Part shown: piece after piece, positions 44,137 through 54,159 of the stretch
How positions within the stretch are numbered: position 1 is the first letter of the stretch
Layout of the letters: every line of letters begins with the position of its first letter
From: Serpula lacrymans var. lacrymans S7.9
Taxonomy: Eukaryota > Basidiomycota > Agaricomycetes > Boletales > Serpulaceae
Direction: 5' to 3'
DNA: 64,000 nt
Assembly (NCBI RefSeq): GCF_000218685.1
Contig: NW_006763302.1
Span: 974,868-1,038,867, forward strand
Notes under the pieces: model-generated
What the model was told of the DNA's origin: nothing
Databases searched by the model: none
The model's input: the letters and a program-made list of their open reading frames with translations, nothing else
Position numbers and translations under genes: made by a program

Positions 44137-44990
44137 CTACCATCCAGTTGTTGGCTCTATTGTGTTCAGACCACAAACATTCAACAGGTATGCATAATTT
44201 CTTTGACAGACTGTCTTTGCCTGCTCTGACATTGTCTGAACCCATAGCTTCTGGGTCTTGTGCCTTCTATATGCCTGGGTGAAAGTGTAGCGCCAGCCAC
44301 AAATGCCTGCAGCGTCCAATAGCTTGTTAAATGAAGGTATGTTCTTTCGTCCCTTCTTTTCTTTGAAATGTCTGATGAGATTACTACAGTTAAAGTAGAC
44401 TCTCCCAAAAAAAACTGTAAGTCTTGCGCGGGAGAGTGCTGTGAAGACCTTCTTCTTGTCTGAGTCATAGATGTCGTCATTTACGTAAAAGTATGCCTTG
44501 GCTGACAACATCCATCTGTTGGCCCGGTCAGGCAATCCATTAAAATCATCTATTTGTCTAAATTTGGTAGGTTTGGGTGTAGCAGTGTTGGACATGGTGC
44601 TTGTTGGTGGGATAGGAGATGGATTAGGTGCTGTGGGAAGTATCTGTGGTGTGGGTGGTGGTATTGATTGGCCTTCTGCGGCAAATTCTTCAAAATCATT
44701 TTTGTTGTAGACGTCTGCTTCAGTTACTGGGGGATTGTGCTGGGTTCTGGGTATTAGCTGTGGGTGACTTCTTGCGTAATACTGTAGCCAACATGTTCTG
44801 GCTTTGTAGAATGTGTCTGCTTGTTCCCTGTTGTGGAGTCTGGTGACGTTGGGTTGGGGAAAGGGGGGTGGTGCTGCTGTTCTTTCTTGTCTAGATAACA
44901 CTGGGGGTTTTGCGGCTTGGGTAGGCTCTGCTCTAGTCTGCGCCCTGGTGGTGGGTTTCTTCCTTGTGACATTTTGTCGTCTTTTTCATC
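44137..44990 (-). pseudogene. Gypsy3-related gag fragment
   Basis: The minus-strand ORF 44901-44137 starts in a Pro-rich region and contains REQADTFYKARTCWLQYYA, then MSNTATPKPTKFRQIDDFNG and DIYDSDKKKVFTALS, closely parallel to the N-terminus of the Gypsy3 gag at 58503. After ALS (about 44420) the similarity stops and unrelated sequence continues the frame. An LTR-like sequence lies just upstream at 45033-45286, giving the 5' end of a truncated element. Confidence 0.7.
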
Positions 44991-45032
44991 CCTTCGCTAA
45001 TAAGCGTAGGATGATGTGGAATACAATTGTTT

Positions 45033-45286
45033 TGTTACGCCCAGAATGTACAAGCCCGGTAACAAGAGGGATTTCCGGCAATGAAGCGGTTTCCGATAAG
45101 CCCGTAGGTAACGGGTTTGAGACGTACTCTGATGAACAGGGCTTTACTGATGAATACCAAGTTGCACTGTTGAAGCGTACAATCATATTGGAGATGTTTA
45201 CTACAATACAAGCATCTATATATACTGTCATACTTTAGGGTAGGTGTTTGTGTTGAACAAACAATGACCGGTGAGAAACCGTAACA
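45033..45286 (-). repeat. LTR of the truncated Gypsy3-related element
   Basis: 254 bp with TGTTACGCCCAG at one end and ACCGTAACA at the other, so the ends are TGTTACG...CGTAACA. It has a TATATATA run near 45217. It lies where a 5' LTR should be relative to the gag fragment. Confidence 0.6.
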
Positions 45287-45385
45287 GGTAACTAGTGTGG
45301 GAATAAGAATGAGTAGCAGTGCATAGCTACTCAGAGAAGAAAATAAAGTCCTTAAGAGACATAGTTCATAACAGGAGGTGGAAAA

Positions 45386-46730
45386 ATGGCAGTTTTTTAT
45401 GGATTGCTCTTCACCATGCAAGAATTAGCATGCAAACCTATTGGAGTGGGCCCCTTACTGGATAAACCAGTCATTTTGATAGTGACAGTGTTAAATACAC
45501 TGGGAGATACACAGGTTAGTTGCAAGACAAAAGAGAACAAGAAACAAAAACTTACTGTAAGAGTAGGCTGCAGAGATGAACAACCCTGGCATCAAAGCCG
45601 TTTTGGTTCATTCCAGTAGCATCCAGGCAGCAAAACTCAAAGAAAAAAACCTGGTGGACAAGATCCAATAATGCCAATGGTCAATATCTATATGGAGTCC
45701 AGAAAAATTGAAGCACATGTTGTGTCTTCATGGGGCCCTGATTTCCACAAGGCGTACAATCAGATGGGATGATTACAACAAAGGCTACCAGAAAATATAC
45801 CTCTCATAGCTGTAACAGCCACACTAATACCTGGTCAAGAAACCATAGCTGTGTGCAGTGCTCTTGGTCTGGCTGAGGGTCAGTACTACCACCTACAATA
45901 GTTTTGTGAGCACGTGAATATTCAAGTGGTTGTTGAGTCACTCACCCATAGCACTGGCAGCCGAGACTTCCCTGAAATCCCATTGGTTCTGAACCCAGGC
46001 AAAAAGGTGGTGGTATACTGCAATACAATTGAGTTAACATATTGTGTCACAATTTTTATCTGGGCACTTACCAGAGGCTGAACGATCCATGGCCATCCGA
46101 CTTTGGTACTCAGTGACTTCCACAGCCTACAACCACAAGACCCTACAATTATTTGAAGGCAACCCTGGTACTCAAGTCATTATTGTGACGGTAGCCTTTG
46201 GGATGGGAATTAATAGGAGGAATATCCAAAAGGTAGTAATTTATGGTTTACCTTCTTTGTTGAGCAGCTTGGTGCAGCAAAAAAGAAGGGCAGGGCGAGA
46301 CCAGATGATGATGCTGTCTGCATAACCTATGTAGAAGTGTCAGTTATCAGCAACATCACTGTACACCTACAAGGAAAAATGTTGAAGCCACAATGAGTCC
46401 AATGTAAACAGACAGTCCAAACAACACCAGCAAGTGAGCCAGAAATGAAACCCAACTTGGTGCGCTTTTTCAGCAATCATGTAAATGGCAGCTGCCTGCA
46501 GATTGCTATCAACAACATTTACCAGAATCCAGGCAATCAATCACTCACTGATTGGCCTCACTGTGAGGCGTTTATCTCTGTGTAGCCCGTGTGAACCGTA
46601 CTGCCCACTGAACTCAAACTGCCCCAACCAGCTTCACTGCAGCTCCCAGAATCCACTCGAGCAAATGGCAAGTGCAAAGTCTTCAGTCCTTCACTCCCGC
46701 TGCCACTCACCAAAAACACCGTCAAGCGTG
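45386..46730 (+). pseudogene. RecQ-like helicase relic
   Basis: Plus-strand pieces follow the RecQ order: KPVILIVTVLNTLGDTQV (motif Ia region, about 45460), SSWGPDFHKAYNQMG (after the DExH box, about 45730), LIAVTATLIPGQE (motif III, about 45810), and the helicase C domain VTVAFGMGINRRNIQKVVIYG with QQKRRAGRDQ (motifs V and VI, 46190-46305). A further piece QIAINNIYQNPG follows. In-frame stops occur (for example at about 45768 and 45898). The relic is cut at 46731 by a Gypsy1 LTR. Confidence 0.7.
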
Positions 46731-47545
46731 TGTCACGATAACACAATTTTCGGACCTTTCCTTTATTTTCATTCTCCGCTTTAACCTTGTACTTTAGCTT
46801 TCACACATGGTGCCATGCGGCACTTCCCCTTTTTGTTCAAATTCTCCTTTCTCGCACCGCATTGCTTTCTTCTTATTTTTAGATACAACTCTCTCACACA
46901 GTGGAGCTGGTCATGCGGGCTAGGCCCCATGACATCATCAGCCACTATATTTACCAACTGTATAGTACATAAGTACAAACAACTCTGTATTAGTATATAT
47001 ACCCCAATGAATCCAGGAGACTCCTCAGCGAGTCCTCCTGTTGTTAACCAACAAACTCACTGCAGCCTAAGGGGTAACCACTCCCATCATTTTCTTTATA
47101 GTGTGTTTCTGTGTGCGCCAGAGTAAGTCACTCTTAGTTGTTACATTAGGACTTGCTTTCTCTACTCTCTTGCACGTTTGTGCAAAAAAGTCCCATTGGG
47201 CACCCGGACTCCAGGGTGAAGGAGATTTGGCTATTGTTTGGGAATATCCCATATAGCAGATAAGTGCGCTCTTTGCAACGACCTTGTAGTGCTTGGGAGA
47301 AGAAACAATACCTTTGATACGCGGCCCCCAGCGTTAAGGGGAGTACTTAGCTCAGCAGTCGGTGCGGAACCACTGTTGATTAGAATTCACATACAAAAAC
47401 TTCACTTTCTCTTTCCTCTGACCAGGCCGGGCACTTGCCTCTGCCAGTCTGGAGAAGGGTTGACAGCTTAACAAGCGGACCACCCCCTGACAACCGTTTG
47501 GACCAGGGTTTAATACTATAACTTTTATATACTTTTCAAATACTA

Positions 47546-48670
47546 GGCCTTGAGACCATGCTATAGATTTGAAAGACACCTTCAAACCGAGAAAAGGACA
47601 CATGATACCACTCTCTGCTCCAGAAAGAGATGAGGTATCAAGTTTGTTTCATAGACAAACAGCTTAGGAAGGGTTACATCAGACCTTCCAAAAGCCCCAT
47701 GACGTCCCTGGTGTTCTTCATTCCTAAAAAGGATGGTAAGAAGCATATGATTATGGACTATTGTTACGTGAATGAGCACACGGTTAAAAATGCGTATCTG
47801 CTGCCTTTGATCAGTCAGCTAGTAGACAAATTGGTGGTGCCAAAGTCTTAACAAAGATGGGTCTCAGATGGGGGTACAATAATGTACGAATCAAAGAAAC
47901 AGATGCTTGGAAGGCCGCGTTCACGTGCCACTGAGGATCCTTTGAACCCCTCGTTATGTTCTTTGGGTTGACTAATTCACCGGCAACCTTCCAGAGCATG
48001 ATGAACGAGATCTTTGCGGATATGGAAAACTGTGTAGTCATTTAAATTTACAATTTATTAATATTTACAAAGTTGGACAATGAGGCTGAGCACAACAGGA
48101 TTGTCCAAGAAGTCCTTCAATGCTTACAGGAATGGGACCTATTCGTCAAACCCAAAAAATGTAATTTTAAAGTGAAGGAAGTAGACTTCCTTGGTATGAT
48201 CATAGGCCAGAATGGAATTAGGATGGATCCTGAAAAAGTTCAAGCTACCTTGGATTGGCCAGAACCTACTCGCGTCAAAGGAGTTAGGGCCTTCCTTGGC
48301 TTAGGCAATTTCTACCAAAGGTTTATCAAAAACTTCGCAAAAATCACGAGACCGTTGAACGATCTCACAAAAAAGGACATTGTTTGGCACTGGGGCGCCA
48401 AAGAACAAGAAGCTTTTGATAAGCTTAAACAGGCATTTACAACAACACCCATATTAGCATTTCCAGAATTAGACAAAGAGTTCCGGCTAGAAACCGGCTC
48501 TTGTAATTTTGCTACTGGGGCTGTTTTGTCCATTAAATGCCCTGACAATCTTTGGAGGCCTTGTGCCTATTTATCGCATAGTTTGTTGCCTACAGAGCGC
48601 AACTATTAAATATACGACAAAGAGATGCTGGCCATCATTAGAGCTCTAGAGCACTGGCGGCACTACTTAG
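47546..48670 (+). pseudogene. Gypsy1 pol fragment of copy C (RT to RNase H)
   Basis: It reads from the DHAID segment of pol through RT to RNase H. Breaks include a frameshift after YEVSSF at about 47640, a CGA to TGA stop in the HRGSF motif at about 47932, and loss of the RT catalytic box, which now reads stop-Ile-Tyr-Asn (about 48043-48054). The best-preserved part is 48073-48609 (LGMIIGQNGIRMDPEKVQA, then the RNase H start). It ends at a join to the truncated 3' LTR. Confidence 0.85.
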
Positions 48671-48673
48671 ATA

Positions 48674-48957
48674 TTGCCTTCTTCTTATTTTTAGATACAA
48701 CTCTCTCACACAGTGGAGCTGGTCATGCAGGCTAGGCCCCATGACATCATTAGCCACTATCTTTATCAACTGTATAGTACATAAGTACAAACAACTCTGT
48801 AGTAGTATATATACCCCAATAAATCCAGGAGACTCCTCAGCGAGTCCTCCTATTGTATACCAACAAACTCACTGCAGCCTAAGGGGTAACCACTCCCATC
48901 ATCTTCTTTATAGTGTGTTTTTGTGTGCGCCAGAGTAAGTTACTCTTGGTTGTTACA
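48674..48957 (+). repeat. truncated 3' LTR of Gypsy1 copy C
   Basis: It matches the LTR from TTGCCTTCTTCTTATTTTTAG onward and ends CTTGGTTGTTACA. The first about 130 bp are missing. Confidence 0.85.
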
Positions 48958-49844
48958 AATCCCCTACCTGCCCACAGTGATCCTGAAACAGAATACTATG
49001 AAGACTCATCAGCTTCATCCTCTCCAATCAGTGAATTAGAAGAGTTAGTTTTAGCAGTTGACAATGTAGCCTTTGAAATCTCCCAACTTTGCCAATACAT
49101 TGCACTTATTAAAGGACACATTCACAGCTGCTCAAGGATTCTTGTGGGAATCAGATCAAGTGTCCAAAGAATTATTCAGATTTAATTTGATTCACCTGAA
49201 GCACTGCCCAATCAAGATCTACAAACAGAGAATTCTAGAAACCCCTTGTTGGAACAACAGCTCATGGAGACGTGAACTCAGACAACAAGTAGCAAACTAC
49301 AAAACTGCTCTCCTAGTGTTAGCAGATGGAATCTCCCCACACCTTTTGTAACAACCAAGAGTTAGTTACTCTGGTGCACACAGAACACGCTATAAGGAAG
49401 ATGATAAGGGAGTGGTTACCCCTTGAGCTGCAGTGAGTTTGTTGGTATACAACAGGAGGACTTGCTGAGGAGTCTCCTGGATCTATTGGGGTATATATAC
49501 TACTACAGGGTTGTTTGTACATGTATACTATACAGTTGATAGAGATAGTGGCTGATGATGTCATGGGGCCTAGCCCGTATGGCCAGCTCCACCGTGTGAG
49601 AGAGTTGTATCTAAAATAAGAAGAAAGGCAACACGGCGTGAGAAGTTTGGAAAAAAGGGGAAGTGCCGCGTGGCACCATGTGTGAAAGCTAAAGTACAAG
49701 GTTAAAGCGGAGAATGAAAATAAAGGAGAGGTCCAAAAATTGTGTTATTGTAACACCTTTATCATTTACAGAACTATATTGAAACCCCACAGCTTGCATT
49801 TACACCAGGACAAGACACTATCATACACCAAAGTTGGTTGGTAC
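48958..49844 (+). pseudogene. unidentified ORF fragment, interrupted by a solo LTR
   Basis: Plus-strand sequence at 48958-49346 continues at 49761-49844 once the solo LTR and one CCTTT copy are removed. The joined frame reads ...ALLVLADGISPHLYHLQNYI and on through TPGQDTIIHQSWLVL. The earlier part includes NPLPAHSDPETEYYED and SPISELEELVLAVDNVAFEI. It has no domain I recognise. It may be part of an R1-linked gene, since an R1 unit follows directly. Confidence 0.4.
49347..49755 (-). repeat. solo LTR (Gypsy1 type), target duplication CCTTT
   Basis: 409 bp, on the plus strand TGTAACAACCAAGAG to TTGTGTTATTGTAACA, flanked by CCTTT at 49342-49346 and 49756-49760. It belongs to the longer LTR variant seen in copy C. 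Confidence 0.92.
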
Positions 49845-50596
49845 TTACTCTCTTTCTGCTATTGGACTTTATTTTATGGCTATACAAACCTGTGACATTA
49901 CTCACAGCATTCATTGTGCTATCCCTTTCTTTTCCTTTTTTTGACAATCTTATCCTGTACTACCTACGCAGGATTTGTCAGCATACATTCCTTCCTTCAC
50001 ATTCTTTCACATCCGTTTTGCACAGCTATACTGTGCATAGCCTACTTTTTTTTCACTATATAAACCCCTGTATTTTACCTTGTAAAATAACAACAAGAAA
50101 TCCAATCCAAACTTCTCCCAAGTCCACTTCTTACTGCTACTTGTGATCCAGTGTGATCACAACACTTCCCACTGCTACCACTGTTAATTGCTGTCATTGT
50201 CACTCGTCACTTTTGAATGTCATTGTCATCCCTTTCAATTAGAGTCCTTTTGAGCACTACAGTTTGTGCGTCAGGAGCCTGCTATCACTGGGAACCTCAT
50301 TATCTTGTTATTCTCAAACCTACCTTGTGCTACAATTAGCAAGATAGTGCTCGTCTATACTCGCCACAAAGCCCCTATCTTTTATCTTCCAACTATCCCT
50401 CCTCCTCAAAACCCACACCCATAAATCTCTGGGTTTGACTTTGAAGGATTGTTATACATACCACCCCACAAACAACCAGAGCACCCACTGTTCTAGGAGG
50501 CAAAGCCTATAAACAAGTTCCATGGAATCTGGGAGGATTGTGTGTTAGTTTGTTTTTGTGTGTGGTTTTCTAACCACAGTTCTCATCATCAACAAC
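49845..50596 (+). repeat. R1 LTR-like unit
   Basis: It runs from TACTCTCTTTCTGCTATTGG to CAGTTCTCATCATCAACA, matching 43236-43996. The CTATATAAACCCC box is near 50057. Confidence 0.7.
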
Positions 50597-51580
50597 AGAA
50601 GAGAGATCCACTTTCTACTCCACTATGGAATTATCATCCATTGAAGACCTTACTCCACACCCTACCTAGAAATCCTTGAAGCTTTCCTTGCACCGTCAAA
50701 AATTAATGTATACATCACAGCATCCTTTGATCCTGTCCCTCTCAAAAGACTCTTTTTCTTACACCTGAGCAGAACAACACCTTGAACCCCCGAGATTATC
50801 TCAAAACAGGAGTCCACATATTGGTTGTCACCCTTTATTGCCGCAACAAGATACACAGGATAGTTGCTTGCATTTTGCAGTTCTGCAAACTTGTGTTTAT
50901 AATTGGACAGAAGATCCTTGAAGGAAGAAACTGAGAACATGATCAGAGACAGATCAGAAATGTCTGCAGATTATTCAGAGAATACCAAGACTATGGAAAG
51001 GAGGTATTCAACTTAGCCATTTGTCACCCTACAAACCGCTTTATTGTTACAAAAATCAATAATGAGTTCTGGGACTACTCATTTGAGACAATAACTGAAT
51101 CTACTCACAGTACAGACCAGAGTTTCAGCTCCAAAAAGGAAATTATTCTTACATCCCTCCCGTTCCATCCCTGATAGAAGAAAACATCCTCATTGAAAGA
51201 TCTACTTCTCCAGACATGTCCAACTTGGACAGTAATTCTACCACTAGCTCACAGGTGGAAAGAAACCTGGATAAAGAAGAAAATATTTTTGGATTTACTT
51301 CTACAGATTGGAGCAATGATTTTGATTACAGTTCAAATTAAATAAACCCTTTTTCAAAGTGTTTTCTGAATACTGCAACCCGAAGCCACCAATTAAACCA
51401 GAGACGCCTCCTAGACAAACACAATCTCTCCCACCTCGATATCCACCTCCACCTCCTATCCCACCGGAATCCTCATCCATGTCTAACCCCACCACATAAT
51501 TACACGGCAAAGTAATTTCTGCAGCCAAACCCTTTGAATTCAAAGGAGAGAAGGCACTTCAGTCAACCTCTTTTCATAGC
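50597..51580 (+). pseudogene. leader and gag-start-like fragment downstream of R1
   Basis: Mostly decayed frames. At 51348-51540 a frame reads FFKVFSEYCNPKPPIKPE, a Pro-rich run, then MSNPTT, a stop, and VISAAKPFEFKGEKALQ. The Pro-rich run followed by MSN and a short F-x-G motif parallels the start of Gypsy gag proteins here. It is therefore likely the 5' part of an unidentified retroelement with the R1 unit as its LTR. Weak evidence. Confidence 0.3.
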
Positions 51581-51879
51581 CTCTTAGGTTGATCAGTTAC
51601 TGTTCAATGATATGTTTGAGAGGCCTTTATCCTGGGATTATCCCATAGGCAGGTAATCCATACAGAACTCCCTTGAGTTAAGGTCATCCAAGGACAATTT
51701 GAGAATCCTGGAACTCCCAAGTGGTGTCAGGGGTCCTAGTATTGATTTAAATTTTGAGATTTGTATATCCTATATTATAACAAGGTAGGACTATCCTAGG
51801 ATATTATTAAAATCAAAGTGTTCTATAATAGTTAACAAGGTGTACTTTAGGATTTATATACATGGTAGTCCAATTACTT

Positions 51880-52380
51880 CCCAGATGCTCCACCAGGATG
51901 TCCTTACTATACCCTGGATGTTCTTTGGGAGTACCTGTATGGTGTCCACAATACTCAACAAGACTACCCTGGGCACTACTTGTGTCCCACTAGGCATCCC
52001 AGATGCTCTAGTAGGATGTCCCTATTATACCCTAGATGTCCTTTGATAGTATCTACACATTGTAAAGAATATCCAATAAGACTATTATTTGTACTGCTGG
52101 TATCTAAATAGTCCTCTAAAATATTCTTATTTGTACCTGGATGTTCTTTGAAAGTACCAGACAGTGTTCAGATTATCCAAAGAAACTAATATTTGTACAA
52201 TTAGTGTCCCAATGGTCATCTAAAATTTCTCAATTGTGTCCTGGATGTTTTTTTGGAGTACCTGTATGGTGTTCACAACATCCAATAAGACTATCCTGGG
52301 TCCCAATCTTACATAGGTATCCTTTAAAAGTACCTGTACACTGTCTGGAATATCCAATGAGACCACTGGGTATCCCTGAT
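51880..52380 (+). repeat. degenerate tandem repeat, about 80-120 bp period
   Basis: A motif of the form CCTGGATGTTCTTTGGGAGTA...ATCCAATAAGACTA recurs at about 51913, 52032, 52136, 52240 and 52318 with substitutions and length changes. No ORF is kept across units. It ends at the Gypsy3 LTR (52389). Confidence 0.65.
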
Positions 52381-52388
52381 GCTTCTAT

Positions 52389-52802
52389 TGTTACGCACAA
52401 AGTGCTAAACAAAGTCTGAGGGTTCGTCAAGGTTTGTAAAGAGACTTATCCAAAGACAAGTTCGAGAACGTAGTTCTGAGTGGAGGTTTTCCAACGGGAG
52501 TTGGTCTTTTTGTGAATAGAAGTCTGATCTTAGGAGTCTAGCTTTGTAAGTGTAAACTGCGTAGAATCGTATTAGAGAATACTACTGCTGTTACATGGTA
52601 TTTATAATGGAAAGGAATCGGTGATAGGAGTTAGGTCCTATCTAGGGCAGGTCTGTCTGTTGAGGACTAAGTACTATAATAGGTACTGTGAATGTAAGAG
52701 GAATGGAAGTGTACGTGAAGGAAATGAGTCATTGGTCCAATGGTATAACCGATGAGTAAAAGGAAATGAGTAGTTCTTAAATGTCTAATAGAGATTGTAA
52801 CA
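52389..52802 (-). repeat. 3' LTR of Gypsy3
   Basis: 414 bp, on the plus strand TGTTACGCACAAAG to GAGATTGTAACA, followed by a polypurine-tract complement (TTACCCCCTTACTTG). Confidence 0.85.
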
Positions 52803-52826
52803 TTACCCCCTTACTTGCTCCGAGTT

Positions 52827-54110
52827 TCACCGAAATTCGGTACCTTCGCCGTCCATATTGTAACTGTTGTTGTAGCTGACATCTCCATGTAATCCTTCCA
52901 TCAGAATCCGGTCCTTGTCTTCCCTGTGGATGGGGCACCAATTGAAACTATGTCCCGGTGCACGACGGTCACAGTCGGGGCAATAGTAGGCTTTGCAATA
53001 GTATGTGCGATGATCGCTCCAACCGCAGTTTTGGCAGTATGGAGCATTGTTACAAACACCTTCATGGTATCTTTGTCGGGTGTTGGATGAGGTGTTGGAT
53101 TGGGGAGTGGTTGGATCATCATCTCCCAGGTCGTACGTTCCTGCGTACAACTGATCAATCATGGCTGCATCGTCATCTACATTGATTGGGTTAGAGGGAG
53201 AGCCAGTCTCAGGCCTGTGCATTGCGCCAGGCGGACTGTCTTTCTGTCCCTTTGACATACAAGACTGCCGTTTTGATGGAGTTCTGGCGGCGGGGATCTG
53301 GAGTATCACCTCTTGCCGGCTGCGTCGGGCTCCTTGTCGGTTCGTCAGGCGACAGGTTTGGGTGTTTGGTACTGGTCAAGGTGGAGATGATGGGGGAGAC
53401 GGTGGTTTTGGGTTTGACCCAATAGAACGGGGACTGGAGTGGCTCGACTCTTGTGAGATTGGGCTGGTTGGGACGGTGGGAATATATTTTTCCTCCGACG
53501 GGATGGGCGTAGGTCGACGGGTGATGATGTGGTAAGTGCGCTCTGGGGTAACACTGGTCTGGTCTGGGTGCGACAGGGACCGGAGGGACACACCGGGTGG
53601 AGGAGTACTCGTACAACCGTCTCGCTCTATCCGCGTGCAAGCTTTGTTTAGCAATGTCCTCCCGCCTGATTCCAAATATTCCTTTGCCAAGTCCATCTGC
53701 CCATTCGAGGAGCTCATCCTCAAGCGTTGTTCCAAAGATTCCAAAACTAACTTTTCCATCCGGAGTGCCCGACAGATACTCAAGTCCTGACTGTTGAGCC
53801 GCGAATGCTTGCTTTCCAATGAATGTATTGAGTCTATGGCTTTTAGGAGTTCATCAGCTATGAGGTCTATGGCAAGGAAGGTATGCATGGAAGAAAGAGT
53901 GTGATACGCATGGGGGCAGCGTTTTTCGGTCTCGTACAAGAGATAGGTATAGGCGTCTTTTGCTGACATTAATTCTATGGCGTCAGTGACGTCGGCTTGG
54001 TTGTGCCGTTGCCCACGGGCAAACGACACTCGTTTGTCGGCTAGCAAGTTGGTGTCGCCGGGTATCGAGTAGATGGTGATAGGGAAGCCGGTGGAGTTAG
54101 AAGTAGACAT
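52827..54110 (-). pseudogene. Gypsy3 third ORF with Cys-rich zinc-knuckle C-terminus
   Basis: An ORF between pol and the 3' LTR, starting MSTSNSTGFPITIY at 54110 (the frame is open from 54209). About 245 codons are open to a TGA at 53376-53378, and the same frame then continues to 52827, about 427 codons in all. The N-terminal half is helical and charged (ADELLKAIDSIHSLESKHS). The middle is Pro/Ser/Thr-rich and disordered. The end has a double Cys cluster, YCQNCGWSDHRTYYC and YYCPDCDRRAPGH, then WCPIH, resembling paired zinc knuckles. Position matches env-like or accessory ORFs of other retroelements, but there is no signal peptide or membrane segment. A nucleic-acid-binding accessory role is inference. 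The single in-frame TGA makes this copy probably inactive. Confidence 0.75.
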
Positions 54111-54159
54111 GTTTTGTGTTGAGAGACAGTGGATTGTTGGTAGTGGGGTGATTGTCTCT

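Larger units (their letters stand above)
46731..48957 (+). mobile_element. Gypsy1 copy C, internally deleted
   Basis: 5' LTR 46731-47145 (415 bp, a variant with extra bases near 46840), leader to about 47545, then a direct join to the middle of pol (protease-RT border). RT and part of RNase H run to about 48670, then there is a 5'-truncated 3' LTR at 48674-48957. gag, protease, integrase and chromodomain are gone. Confidence 0.88.

Noticed and set aside
53161..53535. Plus-strand ORFs of 67-124 codons opposite the Gypsy3 third ORF
   Set aside because: Antisense to a longer minus-strand frame with a clear Cys-rich pattern; no motif in the plus reading.
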